Source of the DNA: Cyrtodaria siliqua
Taxonomy: Eukaryota > Mollusca > Bivalvia > Adapedonta > Hiatellidae
Reading direction: 5' to 3'
NCBI GenBank assembly: GCA_037043455.1
Contig: JAWPHD010005076.1
Location: 107,493 to 171,492 of the forward strand
DNA: 64,000 nucleotides
Part shown: positions 13,500 through 26,233 of the stretch, piece by piece
How positions within the stretch are numbered: position 1 is the stretch's first letter
Layout: the number at the start of each line of letters is the position of its first letter
Notes under the pieces: model-generated
The model's database searches: none
What the model was told of the DNA's origin: nothing
What the model saw: only the letters and a program-made list of their open reading frames with translations
Program-made: the position numbers and the translations under genes

Positions 13500-15500
13500 G
13501 TTTCGGGCAAAAAACAGCTTTTGAACTAAATCAAGGGCCATAACTAAAGAATCTGTTAAAGTTCGGTAAAGGTCAGATGAAAAATGAAGGCCCTACCGTA
13601 TTAACAAGGCAAAATATAGCATTTTTAACTAAATCAAGAGCCATAATTAACTCCTCTGTTACTGGTCCGACTAGTCCAACATGGAGCTAAAAAAAAAAAA
13701 AAAAAAAATTGAAAAAAACAAAAACAAAAACAAACAATTAATAATAATAATAATTGAAAAAAAAAAGAATTAAAAACAGAAATAAAAATAAAATAAATAA
13801 AAAAAAAAAGTTTGGTAACGATCGGATGAAAAATGAAGGGCCACAACTCCGCTGTTACTGGTCCGATATGGCTGGTTTTCGAAGTTGTTCGAACTATCAA
13901 AGACATTAACAATCTGATTAAGTTTGGTAAAGATCGGATGAACAATAAAGCCCCTAGCATCTTGACGAGGCAAAATATAGCATTTTTAACTAAATCAAGG
14001 GCCATAACTCCGCTGTTACTTGTCCGATATGGCTGGTTTTCGAACTTGTTCGAGCTTTCATTGATATTAACAATGTGGTAAAGTTTGGTAAAGATAGGAT
14101 GAAAAACGAAAGCCCTATCATCTTAACGAGGCAAAATATAGCAATATAGCATTTTTAACTAAATCAAGGACCATAACTCTGGTGTTACTGGTCCGATCTG
14201 GCTGGTTTTCGAACTTGTCCGAGCTTTCATTGATATTAACAATGTGGTAAAGTTTGGTAAAGATAGGTTGCAAAATGAAGGCCCTATCGTCTTAACGAGG
14301 CAAAATATAGCAATATAGCATTTTTGACTAAATCAAGGGCCATAACTCCGCTGTTACTTGGCCGATCTGGCTGGTTTTCGAACTCATCCGAGCTTTCATT
14401 GATATTAACAACCTGTTAAAGTTTGGTAAAGATTGGATGACAAATGAAGGCCCTATCGTCTTAACGAGACAAAAGTTAACAACGGACGACGGACGGACGG
14501 ACGACGGACGGACGCTGGACAACTCGGCATCCCATAAGCCTTCGGCCAGTAGAGCTAAAAATGAAGTAACTACAGATTTAACAAAGGAAGATACAATATA
14601 GCATTTTTCAACAAATCAAGGGCCATAACCTGTCGTTATTAACAAGATCTAGCTGGTTTTCGAACTTGTCCAAGATTTCATTGCTATACCGCGCTTTGCA
14701 CAACTAGACATCATACTGAGGATCCTGCCAAGTTTTGTAGAAATCCAACAAGCCGTTTAGGAGGAGTAGCGCCGACAAGAAATTTAAAGTAAAAGTGCCA
14801 TAACTCTGTCATAAATCAGCGAACTGGAACAAAAGCGCGACATGCACAACTAGACATCTTACTGATGCTTCCTGCCAAGTTTCGTTGAAATCCGACAGGC
14901 GTTTAGGAGGAGTAGCGCCGACAAGAAATTTAAAAGTAAAAATGTCAAGGGGCTGCAACTCAATCAAAAATCAACAAACTGTAAAAAAACGCAATAGGCA
15001 CAACTAGAAATCATAGCAATGCTTCCTGCTAACACGGCATTAACAACAAAAAAAATGAAAAAAGTAATTGAAAAAATAATGAAAAAAAAAATGAAATAAA
15101 ATCAAACAAAAAAATCAATCAATCAATCAAATAAAAAACCCAAACAAATTAAATAAATAAAAAAAACCAAAAAAACAAACAATAATAAAAAAAAATTAAA
15201 AATATATATATTTAAAAAAAAATACTTCAACAAAAAAAAAAGAATAATAAAAAAAAAAGCAAACTATCTGGTAAAGTTTGGTAAAGATCAGATGCAAAAT
15301 GAAAGCCCTAACGTATCAACGATGCAAAATATAGCATTTTTAACTAAATCAAGGGCCATAACTCCACTGTTACTGGTCCGATCTGGCTGGTTTTCGAACT
15401 TGTACGAGCTTTCATTGATATTAACAAACTGTTAAAGTTTGGTACAGATCGGATGAAAAATGAAGGCCCTTGGCCAGTAGAGCTAAAAATCATCAGCTCC
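13500..15500. repeat. Degenerate repeats of about 170 bp with A-rich stretches
   Basis: Sequence around the phrase aatcaagggccataactc recurs about seven times (near 13530, 13630, 13990, 14157, 14327, 14617 and 15345). Several copies also share ctggctggttttcgaac and gtttggtaaagat. Two copies end in ggccagtagagctaaaaat (near 14545 and 15472). One copy carries a gacggacggacg-type simple repeat at about 14482-14515. A-rich low-complexity sequence lies at 13690-13812 and 15036-15262. No gene is supported; short open frames here are chance translations of the repeat. It looks like a dispersed repeat family with internal tandem copies. Confidence 0.75.
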
Positions 15501-15559
15501 AAAAAGTAGGTCAAGGTCATAGATGAAATCCATACATCCTAAAGGATGCACTACCCAAG

Positions 15560-16215
15560 ACACAACTATGCCAAAATAGAATATGTTTTCTTGCAAAGAT
15601 TAAGCTATAAAGTAGGTTTAAAACATCTAGTGCATATTATAGTTCACGAGAAAGTGATGTAACTATAACAATTAAAGTTATCGGCCCTTTGCTTGGATGA
15701 TGAAGACCACATCCACATTTGCTTTGTCACGTTGCAATGTACCACTCAAGATACAACTATAAGCAAGGTTTGAAAGGTCTTAGTGTATACAGTTTGTGAA
15801 AAAGATACCTAAACGCCAAAGTTGAAGTAAAAATTATAAGGTTATCTGATCTTTTCTTGGAGAATCAAGGTCACTTCCACATTTGCTTTATCACGTTGCA
15901 ATGTACCACTCAAGATACAACTATAGGCAAAGTTTTAAAGGTCTAGTGCATAGTTTGTGAAAAAATGACCTAAACGCAAAAGTTGAACCTAAAAATTATT
16001 AAGTTATCTGCCCTTTGCTTGTAGGGTCAAGGTCACTTCCACATTTGCTTTGGCACGTTGCGATGTACCACCCAAGATACAACTATAAGCAAAGTTTGAA
16101 AGGTCTAGTGAGAAAATGACCTAAACGCAAAACTTGAATGTTGACACCGCTGCCGCCACCGGAAAAGCAACATCTATGTCTATTTTTTTCTTCGAAAAGG
16201 CGAGACAAAAATGAT
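15560..16215. repeat. Tandem repeat of about 150 bp, 3-4 copies
   Basis: Three to four degenerate copies share cacatttgctttgtcacgt, aagatacaactata and aaaggtctagtg, at about 15715, 15885 and 16035. The stretch ends in a gccgccaccggaaaagcaac and cgagacaaa type tail. A similar tail (gccgccgccggaaaagtgac, cgctacccatt) closes the unrelated tandem block at 52.5-52.6 kb, so both may be parts of one dispersed element class. No coding potential is seen. Confidence 0.65.
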
Positions 16216-16442
16216 ACCGCAAAAACAAACAAAACATAACTAATTAAATAATTTATTTTCATATTCATGTAAAACCCATTGGAACAAATCAATTGAATAT
16301 GTACACTATTATAAAAATGATCAACTATTATCACCATTTGTATGAACCATTAACAAATATAAATTTAAAATTGTTCAATTAGAAATATATCGCCATTCTT
16401 CAAAATACATGACATGTACATTTACACAATAAAACTTAACCA

Positions 16443-16621
16443 TTAACCCGCTACATATACATAATGGACTGTTCTTTCTTTGAATTAAGACCATTCCATT
16501 TATGTGACAAAGGGGTGTTTTGGGGAAAATTACTGATCTGCAGCTGGACATTGTAAACCCTGATTACTTGCTTACAATGGACACAAAGGCTATCTTAGTC
16601 ATGCTTTGCAGGTTAAGGGTT
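16443..16621 (+). mobile_element. MITE of the TTAACC...GGTTAA family, copy 1
   Basis: One of four copies in the window (also 22439-22647, 43579-43772 and 49934-50040). It opens ttaacccgctacatata and closes caggttaagggtt. Interior phrases shared with the others include aatggactgttctttctt, ccatttatgtgaca and gggtgtttt. TTAA at both ends suggests a TTAA-targeting (piggyBac- or Kolobok-like) non-autonomous element. The superfamily is inferred. Confidence 0.75.
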
Positions 16622-18540
16622 CAGAAGTTCAGGAGAAGTAGCCTGGACAATGAAGAGGGGCGTACCTATGGAAGTATGACATACAAACAGACAAGGGCAA
16701 TACTATATGCCTCCTCCCCTCATAAATGGCGCAAGCATCAACAAATATTTTATAGAAAACTTAACAATATTCGTAAAACATATCACCAAAAACTACCCGA
16801 AAAATGTGTTCATTGTATTATCCCGATATAGATGCATGACCATGTTGTATAAATCATATAATACTAACTAAATTTACATACTGACTATGGTAAGTATGAA
16901 ACACTAACGTACAATTAGACATTAACAGTAATCTAAATGTGCGGGTTAAACAATGCTTTTCCTAAAGCCTATGTAAGCACATTAAAACATCTGAGGTCGT
17001 ATAACGTATGGAATTACGTGATCCAATCCAACCTGTTGAATGGAGCTATTTTGTCCATGTTCGTAAATGATTCCCTGTCCTGTCACCATTGCAACTTTAT
17101 TTCCCAGTAAATACAGTCCTTTGCATACCATTCTATGCAGCGTGACAGAATGATCTATTTACAGGCTTACAAAACAAAATGAATAATGAAGGGAATCAAC
17201 GCAATATTATTGTATCTTATTCATTATCTATATATAGTAACAACACTGTCATATTCACCCCTGAAAATGTTGTTAACTACTTCATTTAATGAGTTTGCTA
17301 TATCTTTAATTAACTGTTTCCCAGAATTCTATTGCAGCAATGATTAAAATGCGGTACGGCAGGTATGTTATTTTCCATGGTTTTAATCAGCTACAAAACG
17401 TCTTTTTGTAAACTTTAAAGAAACTAACCCGCCAAATAACAGCAAAATTACACTACAAAACCATTTACCAAAACTCAATCCAGGTGTTCAGGTCATATAA
17501 TAATGTATATGTGCTGATTAAAAGTATATATACACCTCGTTGTTAGTAGGTTTAGAAACGGTGTACATCTGTTGTTAAATTTGCCTGTTGATGGCGGGAT
17601 AGGTATTTTAAATTAAATTGTCCTAACAACGTATATGAAACATTATTAATTACAAATTATACGATACAAACACTATGACTTCTATGCAATAATGTGCTCA
17701 GAATTATTTAATATTGGTATGAAACGAGTTCGGTTGAACGATTCAAATTTCTAGTGAATTTGAATCATTTTACCAATGTGATATTAACAAGCTTTAGATT
17801 CCAGTTTTATATGGCTGTCATCACTAACTGCACAGCATGCAAAACGTCAAATGCAGGTATCGAGGGATAAATGCAAAACTATTACAACTACCGTATTTCC
17901 CTTAATAACAGCGCCTTCCCTAATAGAAGCGCCACCTAAAAAATGACGTTAACCCTAACAATGCACCCATTATATAAGAGCGGCCATGGTATTTTGCATA
18001 GCACTATTTGAAGAACTATACTGAGCAAAAATAAAAAGTACCCCTTTTTTCTTTCCCTTAATATATACACAGCAAAACAGGAAATAATAAATGATGTAGG
18101 TATATATAGAGTAATTAGATCGAACACCACCAATAGTCCAAATAAAAGATTTGTTTGAAAAATTTAGTACACAAGGGAGTTATGCCCCTTTTTCTTAAAC
18201 CATGCATTTTTAGTAAAAACACATAAAATCTACAAATATTACTCTCAATTGGTCCAAGACAATATTTTCTATACGTGGCACATACAGGAATACCAGCAAA
18301 AAAGGGGGTGAGTACAGATAAAATAGTTTGTATTGGACCCTCGGTATGCTAATCATGCACCTTTATTAGTCTGTTACATACTATCAATATAAAACAAGTT
18401 TACTAAAACTACTTAGGTAAAACAGGTAGAGTATATGAAAAAGTATTATAAAATGATTAAACATATAAACTGGTTATAAAAAAAAAAAAGTTAGAAATCT
18501 ATCTAAAATATGGTACATTGCACTATTTCATTTGAATGAT
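16622..18540. other. AT-rich intergenic DNA, nothing recognised
   Basis: Stop-rich on both strands. No protein similarity, RNA gene or clear repeat structure could be seen. An A run lies at about 18479-18490. Confidence 0.5.
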
Positions 18541-18870
18541 GCGAAGTGGCTGGAGCTCATGTAAACTGGTTCCCTATTGTGTCTCACTCTGAAATTCTAG
18601 ACTGACAATAGGTGTCATCCCATCTGAACCTGGAACCAGTGGCTCAAGGTTCCAGTGGCTAAAATGGTTCCCTGTTAAAGTCTGATCTTCTTAACTGACA
18701 ATAGCTCCCATCCGAATCTGGAACCAGTGACTCAAGGTCATGTAAACTGGTTCTCTGTTGTGGTCTCCCTCTGAACTTCAAGACTGACAACATGTATTAT
18801 CCCATCTGAACCTGGAACCAGTGGCTAAAGGTCATGCACACCTGTTCCCTGTTTAATTCTAATCTAGGCA
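18541..18870. repeat. Short tandem repeat of about 110 bp, three degenerate copies
   Basis: Phrases recur in order: aactggttccct, actctgaaattctagactg, gacaatag, cccatctgaacctggaacc, agtggctcaaggtcatg. Copies begin at about 18563, 18665 and 18745. No coding signal. Confidence 0.7.
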
Positions 18871-21014
18871 TGAATTCATTTCCTAGTAAATGATAAAACA
18901 TAACATAAATTTAGTACAACTCCGTGTAAAGGTTAAATAATTTAGATTTTGCACAGACCTAATAATAAATAGACTGGACACTATGAAAATTGTGTAAAAT
19001 TCAAGTGGCACAGTTCGAAAATTTCACAAAATATTTCCCAACTTTGAACACAAATATCATGAAGAGTTTTATAGATACAAGTTTCATTCAAGCCAAATAC
19101 CATCACAAATTTAATTTTCTTTCTAATGATAGTATTTTGTTTGCTCTTACATTGAGAGCAAAAAAGGAGTTTGATGGAAACTTTGACTATGCCATAACAT
19201 TGATTTTTAAGAGAAAGCGAAAAATGATGACATTTTTCAACTTTAAACATTTTTTTATACAATTTCTTATTTTGAAAATAAACATAAATTATTATAATCC
19301 CATTTTACTATTCACTGTGAATTTTTTGGATCTATTCTCATCAAACTCGGTGAATAATTGAGAGAGAAGATAGAAGGAAAAGTTAAGGTGCCACGTGATA
19401 TTTTGGTTACTTCATTGGTTCAGATAGGAAAGTTTGTTCCGATAGGAAAGTTCCTATCTGTTTATTAATATGTCTGTGGATTTTGGCTATCTGTGTTTCC
19501 AATCTGTTGAAAGATCCTTGTTTTTGAAATAATTTTGGGCGAAAATAAAAGCAAGTTTATCCCTTTACACAAAGTTGCCATCTGCATACAATCATTTTGT
19601 AACAGACAATTGGTCCATAATCAGACAGTGGGACTATAAACCTTGACACTGCACACAGTACAGCTGGTGATAAATGTTGCATTGGGGTGGTGACACCTGC
19701 TGATTTTTAATTGCAGTTATTGATCAAAATCAGGAAAAGATAAAACAGTTTCACATGGTATTTAAAAGTGCCAGGATACACGATACCTTGACAACTGAAA
19801 CAGATAAACTGAGGTAAAGATATTTGACCATATTAAGTTTATCCAGAGATCTAAAAAGTAGAGATTGGCAACTTAATGTAAATCTCACATAATCTCGTAT
19901 GAGACTCCTGCTTTTAAAAATGACAAATTCTATGCAGTTAGAATCGTCAGTAAAACTATAACAGCAATAGGAATTAGCATAAAATAGGCAGACTTTTTAA
20001 ATACCGGTAACATTTGTCAACATTTTAAGTAAACAATGAAATATTTTTAAATACCACTGCATTATGAACATAACTGTCTTCCATTTGAGACCATCTGCAG
20101 ACTTTTCTTTAAATAAATGACAGTTTCTATACAGTCACAAATGGAAGTACATATCTGTGAGATTTCAAGTATTTTCTATCTGAAAGCATATGCTGCGAAT
20201 CTCTGGTTTATTATGTCTGATTTATCTACATGTATCTGACAACAGGAAGCCAATAATTTTGGTTTGGTCACATCATTAACTTAACTCCAGTCTTGTTTGT
20301 GATCAAGTGACTGTCAATTTTATTTTTAGCAGGTGACACTGATAACATTTCTAAAAACAAATTAAAGAAAACATTTTTTTTATATGTATCAATTGATGAG
20401 ATATTAATATAATTTTATAGGGTCACACAAGAGGTTCAATATTTTCTCAGTATATACTTAAAGGGACATATTGCCATTTTGATTTTCTTTACAGTAAATA
20501 CATGAATAAATATGAATTATGTAGCATATTTGGAGTTACATAATAAAATGAATAAAAAATTTCATGCATATTTAATATTGAATTAATTAAACTCTTCGGA
20601 TAAAACTGATATGTTGCTTGGCACAGCCTCGCCTCGCTTCATATAATTTTTATCCATTGGAAACTTGTAAGTTGTTTAATAACTGCAATATTTAAAGGCA
20701 CTCATGTATGATCGATCCTCTATATATACAACTAGCACCATTAAATACTCAGAGTTTATAGGAATGTGGAAACCAAACTACACTTGCATCAAATACTCCA
20801 CTTACACGTATCTGACTATACAAAAGTTTACTCGATGTACACTAATTGATCAAGAAATATGAAAGACCAATGAACTTCAAAGTATATTGGTGCTTTACGT
20901 TAATTATAGAATGTCTCCAGTCTGGCATTATTTCCTGCTAAAATCTTTCACAACTTGAGCACTTCGTGCATAAATGTTGCATTTTTATGAGAATCTATTG
21001 ATGAATTAGCGCTA
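18871..21014. other. AT-rich intergenic DNA, nothing recognised
   Basis: No gene, RNA or clear repeat was recognised. A 123-codon plus-strand open frame at 18990-19361 is low-complexity (Phe, Lys and Asn rich), matches no family I know, and has an overlapping minus-strand frame of similar size. I treat it as chance. The phrase ttaaagggacata at about 20459 also occurs reverse-complemented in the minisatellite at 21.0-21.3 kb. Confidence 0.45.
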
Positions 21015-21024
21015 GAACACGATT

Positions 21025-21320
21025 ACAACCCATCTGCACACTTCTGAATCAGAGTTATGTCCCTTCGAACAATAATGCACACTTCTGAATCAGAGTTATG
21101 TCCCTTTGAACACGAATACAATCCATTTCTGAATCAGAGTTATGTCCCTTTAAACAAGAACACAACCCATCTGCACACTTCTGAATCAGAGTTATGTCCC
21201 TTTAAACAAGAACACAACCCATCTGCACACTTTTGAATCAGAGTTATGTCCCTTTAAACAAGAACACAACCCATCTGCACACTTTTGAATCAGAGTTATG
21301 TCCCTTCCTTTAAACAAGAA
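21025..21320. repeat. Minisatellite of about 52 bp, six copies
   Basis: Six near-identical units contain cccatctgcacacttctgaa and tcagagttatgtcccttt followed by a gaacacaa-type spacer. Some units are shortened by a few bases. Confidence 0.85.
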
Positions 21321-22438
21321 TAACAGTTGTACATTTGTGTTCAAATAAGACTAGGGATCCAAGACAAGGCAGCAATCATTCCCATAGGAGGCAATTTTAA
21401 AAAAAAAAATCAAAAAAAATCTCTCTCCTACAAGTCAGGAAGACATTCTTTAATTCAAATACACATCGATTATTTCTTAAGCTTTTCATCTTCAAATCTC
21501 TATCTTTCCCTTTACTTCCATTGTAACATAAGTTTTGTAAAAACGTTTTCTAAGGAGATAAACGCTGTAAGTCTTCTTTCATTCCAATCCTTTATTTATT
21601 TGATGAACTGTTAAATGTGTTCACGCACTATTCCGAAATAAAAAACATGTTGAAACCAAATCTCGCTCATTTGGATGACGAAATGTGACGATATGGCATC
21701 ATGGCATGTGGTAAAAGTACTGTTACATAAAAACAGCGAGTATTTGCCAGCTCAAACTACGACGTTTACACACACTCAAGAACAACAACCCTTCTTTTCT
21801 GATTTATTTTTACCATCTACCTCATCTTCTAGTGATATTTTATCTCTGTCTTTTTCGTCTTCGGATTTCATGGCTTTGTCATTGCTCAAGACCTGTAAAT
21901 ATAAAGATATTACCGTAAAAAAATGTGTCAATGTCGTGAGTCCCTTTAAAAATAAGGAAATACAGATAGGATTTTTCATTTTTTAGCTTCGTTATTCTAC
22001 CATAGGTTTAAAAATATTATTGGTAAATTGTAATCAACAATTAGTAATATGCAAAAACTAATTGCTTTGTGTTTTCTTAAAATTAAATAATGATTTTGTG
22101 TCCCTTTAAAAGCCAATCAGCAAAGTTGAGACATTTGATGGTTAAACTATCAAACAATAAATTAAAATCCAAGAACTGAATTTTTTAAATAAAACTTGAC
22201 AGTTCTGATCTGACATCTTGTATTGATATAATTATTGCAAATAACATGTTTAAAGGGGGTACATCAGGCATTTTGTTGGTGTCTTAGGGCTCTGACTTAA
22301 AACTGACCTATATCATGATATTTTCTATTCTAAAGGGTCTAAACCTAATAAATGAGCCTAAATAATGATTCCATCTTTACAAGGAAATTTATTTTGTGCA
22401 GCACAATGTGCTATCATATGTTATGCACCAGAGTCAAT
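21321..22438. other. Intergenic DNA, nothing firmly recognised
   Basis: Short open frames at 21327-21614 and 21675-21986 (plus) are Ser/Phe-rich with no recognisable domain and no strong sign of being real. The stretch has several ccctttaaa phrases like those bounding other repeats here. Confidence 0.4.
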
Positions 22439-22647
22439 TTAACACTTAGCTCGCTATGTATAATGGACTGTCCTTTCTTTAAATTAAGACCTTTCCATTT
22501 ATGTTTCAAAGGGGTGTTTTGGTTAAATGACTGATGAGCAGCCAGACAGTGTAAACCCTGATCAGCCTGTGAGTTACTCGCAGGCTGATCTGGGTTTACA
22601 CTGGCTGCAAAGGCTGTTGTAGTCACCCTTAGCAGGCTAAGAGTTAA
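22439..22647 (+). mobile_element. MITE of the TTAACC...GGTTAA family, copy 2
   Basis: Bounded by TTAA at 22439-22442 and 22644-22647. It shares aatggactgtcctttcttt, ccatttatgt and ggggtgtttt with the 16.4-kb copy. The right half holds an internal palindrome around gatcagcctgtgag and ctcgcaggctgatc. Confidence 0.8.
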
Positions 22648-22767
22648 GGACTTTATGCCAGATATTAAAAATATATGGTAAATTTATTTTAGACAACACA
22701 AAATATTTTGATTTAGATGACGTTTTTATCACCAAATGTTTTTTTTTTTTTATTCTTCTAGAAACAG

Positions 22768-23846
22768 ATTGATCATGATGTACTCCTTTAAAACAAACAT
22801 GATCATGATGTACCCCCTTTAAAACAAAACATGATCATGATGCACCCCCTTTAAAACAAACGTGATCATGATATACCCCCTTTAAAATAAACGAATCATG
22901 ATGCACCCCCTTTAAAACAAACGTGATCATGATGTAACCCCTTTTAAAACGAACGTGATCATGATGTACCCCCTTTAAAAAAAAAGTGAACATGATGTAT
23001 CCCCTTTAAAACAAACGCGATCATGATGCACCCCCTTTAAAACAAATGTGATCATGATGTACCCCCTTTAAAACAAACGTGATCATGATGCACCCCCTTT
23101 AAAACAAATGTGATCATGATGTACCCCCTTTAAAACAAACGTGATCAAAATGCACCCACTTTAAAACAAACGTGATCATGATGTACCCCTTTAAAACAAA
23201 TGCGATCATGAAGTACCCCCTATAAAACAAACGTGAACATGATGTACCCCCTTTAAAACAAACGTGAACATGATGTATCCCCTTTAAAACAAATGCGATC
23301 ATGATGCACCCCCTTTAAAACAAATGTGATCATGATGCACCCCCTTTAAAACAAATGCGATCATGATGCACCCCCTTTAAAACAAACGCGATCATGATGC
23401 ACCCCCTTTAAAACAAACGTGATCATCATGTACCCCCCTTTAAAACAAACGTGAACATGATGCACCCCCTTTAAAACAAACGTAAACATGATGTATCCCC
23501 TTTAAAACAAACGTGAACATGATGCACCCTCTTTAAAATAAACGTGAACATGATGTATCCCCTTTAAAGCAAATGCAATCATGATGCACCCCCTTTAAAA
23601 CAAACGTGAACATGATGCACCCCATTTAAAACAAACGTGAACATGATGTACCTCCTTTAAAACAAACCTGAACATGATGCACCCCCTTTAAAACAAACGT
23701 GAACATGATGTATCCCCTTTAAAACAAATGCGATCATGATGCACCCCCTTTAAAACAAACTTGATCATGCTGCACCCCCTTTAAAACAAATGCGATCATG
23801 ATGCACCCCCTTTAAAACAAATGTGATCATGATGCACCCCCTTTAA
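22768..23846. repeat. 31-bp satellite, left block, about 35 units
   Basis: The unit is about 31 bp: tttaaaacaaacgtgatcat followed by gatgcaccccc. Variants are gtgaacatg for gtgatcatg and gtatcccc for gcaccccc. Unlike the 28- and 21-bp arrays, units here vary in length by one or two bases. Each unit holds TTTAAA, hence a TTAA target site, and the palindrome TGATCA. The block is interrupted at 23846 by a TTAA-flanked insertion and resumes at 26492. Confidence 0.95.
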
Positions 23847-24162
23847 AGCAGAAATTGGTCTTAAATCAACAAATCCGCTTTTGATATGTTTTTAAGTATT
23901 AAATATCATTATAATTACGATTTTTACTATGCCATTGATGTATGTTCAGTGAAAATATGTTTTTAAAGATAAAAATCGAACAGGCGAACAGGCATTGCTA
24001 AAAAATCGAGAAAAATCTAAGGGGAAAAACTCTTGCGCGAATTACCGGAAGTGACGTCATTCGGAACAAACTATTTTTTGTTTACATTGGGACTGAACGC
24101 AAAACAGTATACCTTGTGTGAAAATGTGAGATTTAAGCGATCATGATACTGAGTCAGAGGAA

Positions 24163-24375
24163 ATGCCCGTGATAAGATGGTTACACAATGTGCAACCTTA
24201 CGATTTTGAGCCAGAATACGTGTCTGAGGACGAAAATACATCGGATTCATCAACTGATGATGAAGTCGAACGCGGTGCAGGTGCAAATGGAGAGCTTGTA
24301 AAGACTATCGTGTCATGTCATTCGTTACGTTCAGCGGTTCATTACACTATTCACCAATCTAACAAAATAGTGTAG
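24163..24375 (+). CDS. N-terminal exon resembling invertebrate P2RX7-domain proteins (partial, uncertain)
   Basis: An open frame of 70 codons. Near its start it encodes the motif QPYDFEPEY, followed by an acidic serine-rich stretch (SEDENTSDSSTDDEVE) and a Gly/Ala patch. Many invertebrate proteins of the P2X7 intracellular-domain type start with an RPYxFEPE-like motif and an acidic Ser-rich segment. That resemblance is the only basis for the call; the Cys-rich zinc-binding core is not present in this frame. The frame is open upstream through DHDTESEE, with a stop just before it, so ATG 24163 is the first in-frame start. A possible splice donor (ctt|gtaaag) lies near 24297, after the Ser-rich part. 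It sits inside the TTAA-flanked insertion and converges on the THAP pseudogene. It could be an element gene, a captured exon, or a chance frame. Confidence 0.35.
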   Translation: MPVIRWLHNVQPYDFEPEYVSEDENTSDSSTDDEVERGAGANGELVKTIVSCHSLRSAVHYTIHQSNKIV

Positions 24376-25642
24376 TTATACACTTACAGCAACAACAAAC
24401 AAAATACAACCTAAACATTGTTTTCATCGAAATCTGACAGTAAATCACCCGCAACACTGCAATATCTTGGTACATACACAATAACCGTGAAATGTAGTAT
24501 ATTCCGAATGAATGGACCTGGTCTAATACCTATAAATTAATACGAGCGTCAGATTTTTTTGCCGATAAGTAGACCTGGAACAAATATATGTATTAGATAT
24601 CCATAATTGATAAAAAACGAATAAAAACAATAATAAATGAAACAGCATATAATTTCGGCACAATAATTTCTGTAGTATTATATATTTGCCATAAGTCGCC
24701 ATCAACATCAAACACTCTAGGAGCGGTGTTTTCAATATGACACGCTCTCTATAGCTAGTCTCCACTGCCCCCAAATATCAATACAGACTAATCAAATATT
24801 GCGGTGCACTATTGAAGTACAGCCTAATTAGGGTACATACGTCGGTATATCACAAAAGCTAGCACCATTTAGGGAAACCTAGTTTTATGATACCGCCGAG
24901 GGCAGACGCGTATTGAACAAGACGGATATATCACATGATATGCGAGCTCTAATTTGTCGCGCACAAAGAAAGAAAAAATAATATAGCCAAATGTATTATG
25001 AGCCTGATATGATATACAGATCGAAAACAGACCAAACATATCAAATTACCATAACATAAAGTATATTATTCTATTATACTTGTTTTACTTATTGCACGAG
25101 CTAAGAGGCGTTATTGTTGTTGCTTTGCCATAAAACATTACTGAATTAATATAAAAGCTAGAAATATTATTAATTTTCTGCCTTGTAATAGATATCCATG
25201 AAACATTTTGTATTTTTTTTCAAATCCATAGACCTATATATGTTGATAATATATATTTATAACACTATTGGCAGAAGAGGGTGAATAATTTAAAATGATT
25301 AAAATTTAAATTTGGAAACAAAGACACAGCGTTTATTTCACCGGATTCATTTAAATTTATATGCTGAACGTTCTTAGCAATATTTTAAAAAAAGACGGCT
25401 ACATATTATTAGCGCCGTCAACTCTTCATTGATTCACGTAACGACGCATGCTTCTAATTCAACAGCTAAACATTCACGGTGTATATAAAGATCTAAGACT
25501 ATACACCTTTCTTCAATTTATCATACGTATACCCGATGAGGTGCTAAGATAATTGAACATAAATTTCAATCTTACTTCATGTATGAATTTCCGCCTCAAC
25601 GCCGTCGAATAGGCGAATACAACTTGCTTGGAGACGGCGGGG

Positions 25643-26233
25643 TTATGTACTTCTATTGTATATCGTTGGTACCGCTGTTGATCTTAATATGCATGGCCTT
25701 TTGTTCTCCAAATTCAAAGATAATGAAACCAAAGGATGGACTTCCCACGAAGTCAACTCAAAATGTTTGCTACAAACTCGCGCGTCTTTCGTAGGTTCCC
25801 ACTTTCTCGACGAGTCGGGCGATTTTCTTCGGTAACGGTCTACCCACACTTCAAATCTTAATTGATTGAATTGGAGTTTATAGTCGCACCAACAGCTAAG
25901 GTCATATGGCGACTTTCCAGCTTCCATTGGTGGAGGAAGACCCCAGATGCCCCTCCGGGCAATTTTCGTGCACGGGCGGGCACCTGGGTAGAACCACCGA
26001 CGTTCCGCAAGCCAGCTGGATAGCTTCCTCACATAAAGATTCCTAGGCTCCTGAGAGAGAACCTACAGCGGTGAGGGGCAAGTGATTTCAAGTCAGAGAC
26101 ATTAACCACTCGGCCACGGACGCCCCTCAAATCTTAATATATCATTATCTCGATTAGGGAAACGAAAGAAACTTAGGTTATTATATTGTCCTTCTTTATG
26201 CAAACTTTTTCACCCAGCAACAGCACATGGCAT
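25643..26233 (-). pseudogene. THAP zinc-finger domain gene, disrupted by a SINE and a nonsense codon
   Basis: On the minus strand ATG at 26233 starts MPCAVAG and is followed by a TGA exactly where THAP domains have their second zinc-ligand cysteine. The frame then continues through a SFFRFP motif to about 26139. A 264-bp SINE with a 12-bp target duplication follows at 25863-26126. If the SINE and one duplication copy are ignored, the same frame continues with conserved W residues, WEPTKDARVCSKHF and finally AVPTIY, and ends at TAA 25645. This matches the THAP layout C-X2-4-C-X35-53-C-X2-H with FP, W, CSKHF and the C-terminal AVPTI motif. THAP domains bind DNA and occur in host factors and in P-element and Kolobok transposases. 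With one zinc ligand replaced by a stop and the domain split, it is read as dead. No catalytic region follows, so a transposase origin is inferred from the TTAA-flanked setting. Confidence 0.8.
25863..26126 (-). mobile_element. tRNA-Ser-derived SINE, copy 1 (nested in the THAP pseudogene)
   Basis: On the minus strand the head has an A box within tggccgagtggttaa, a tRNA-Ser(TGA)-like anticodon arm (gacttgaaatc, damaged slightly here), and a B box of the ggttc type that is degenerate in this copy. A GC-rich central body (cacctgggtagaaccaccga on the plus strand) follows, then a short tail of the ttcaatcaa type. The 12-bp direct repeat tcaaatcttaat flanks it at 25851-25862 and 26127-26138. It is about 90 percent identical by eye to the copy at 41100-41366. 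Confidence 0.9.

Noticed and set aside
16520..16831. A 103-codon plus-strand gene
   Set aside because: Its first third lies in a MITE and the rest has no recognisable domain or conservation signal.
26209..26211. TGA in the THAP frame as a selenocysteine codon
   Set aside because: No SECIS-like hairpin was seen and the frame is also broken by a SINE; a simple nonsense change is more likely.
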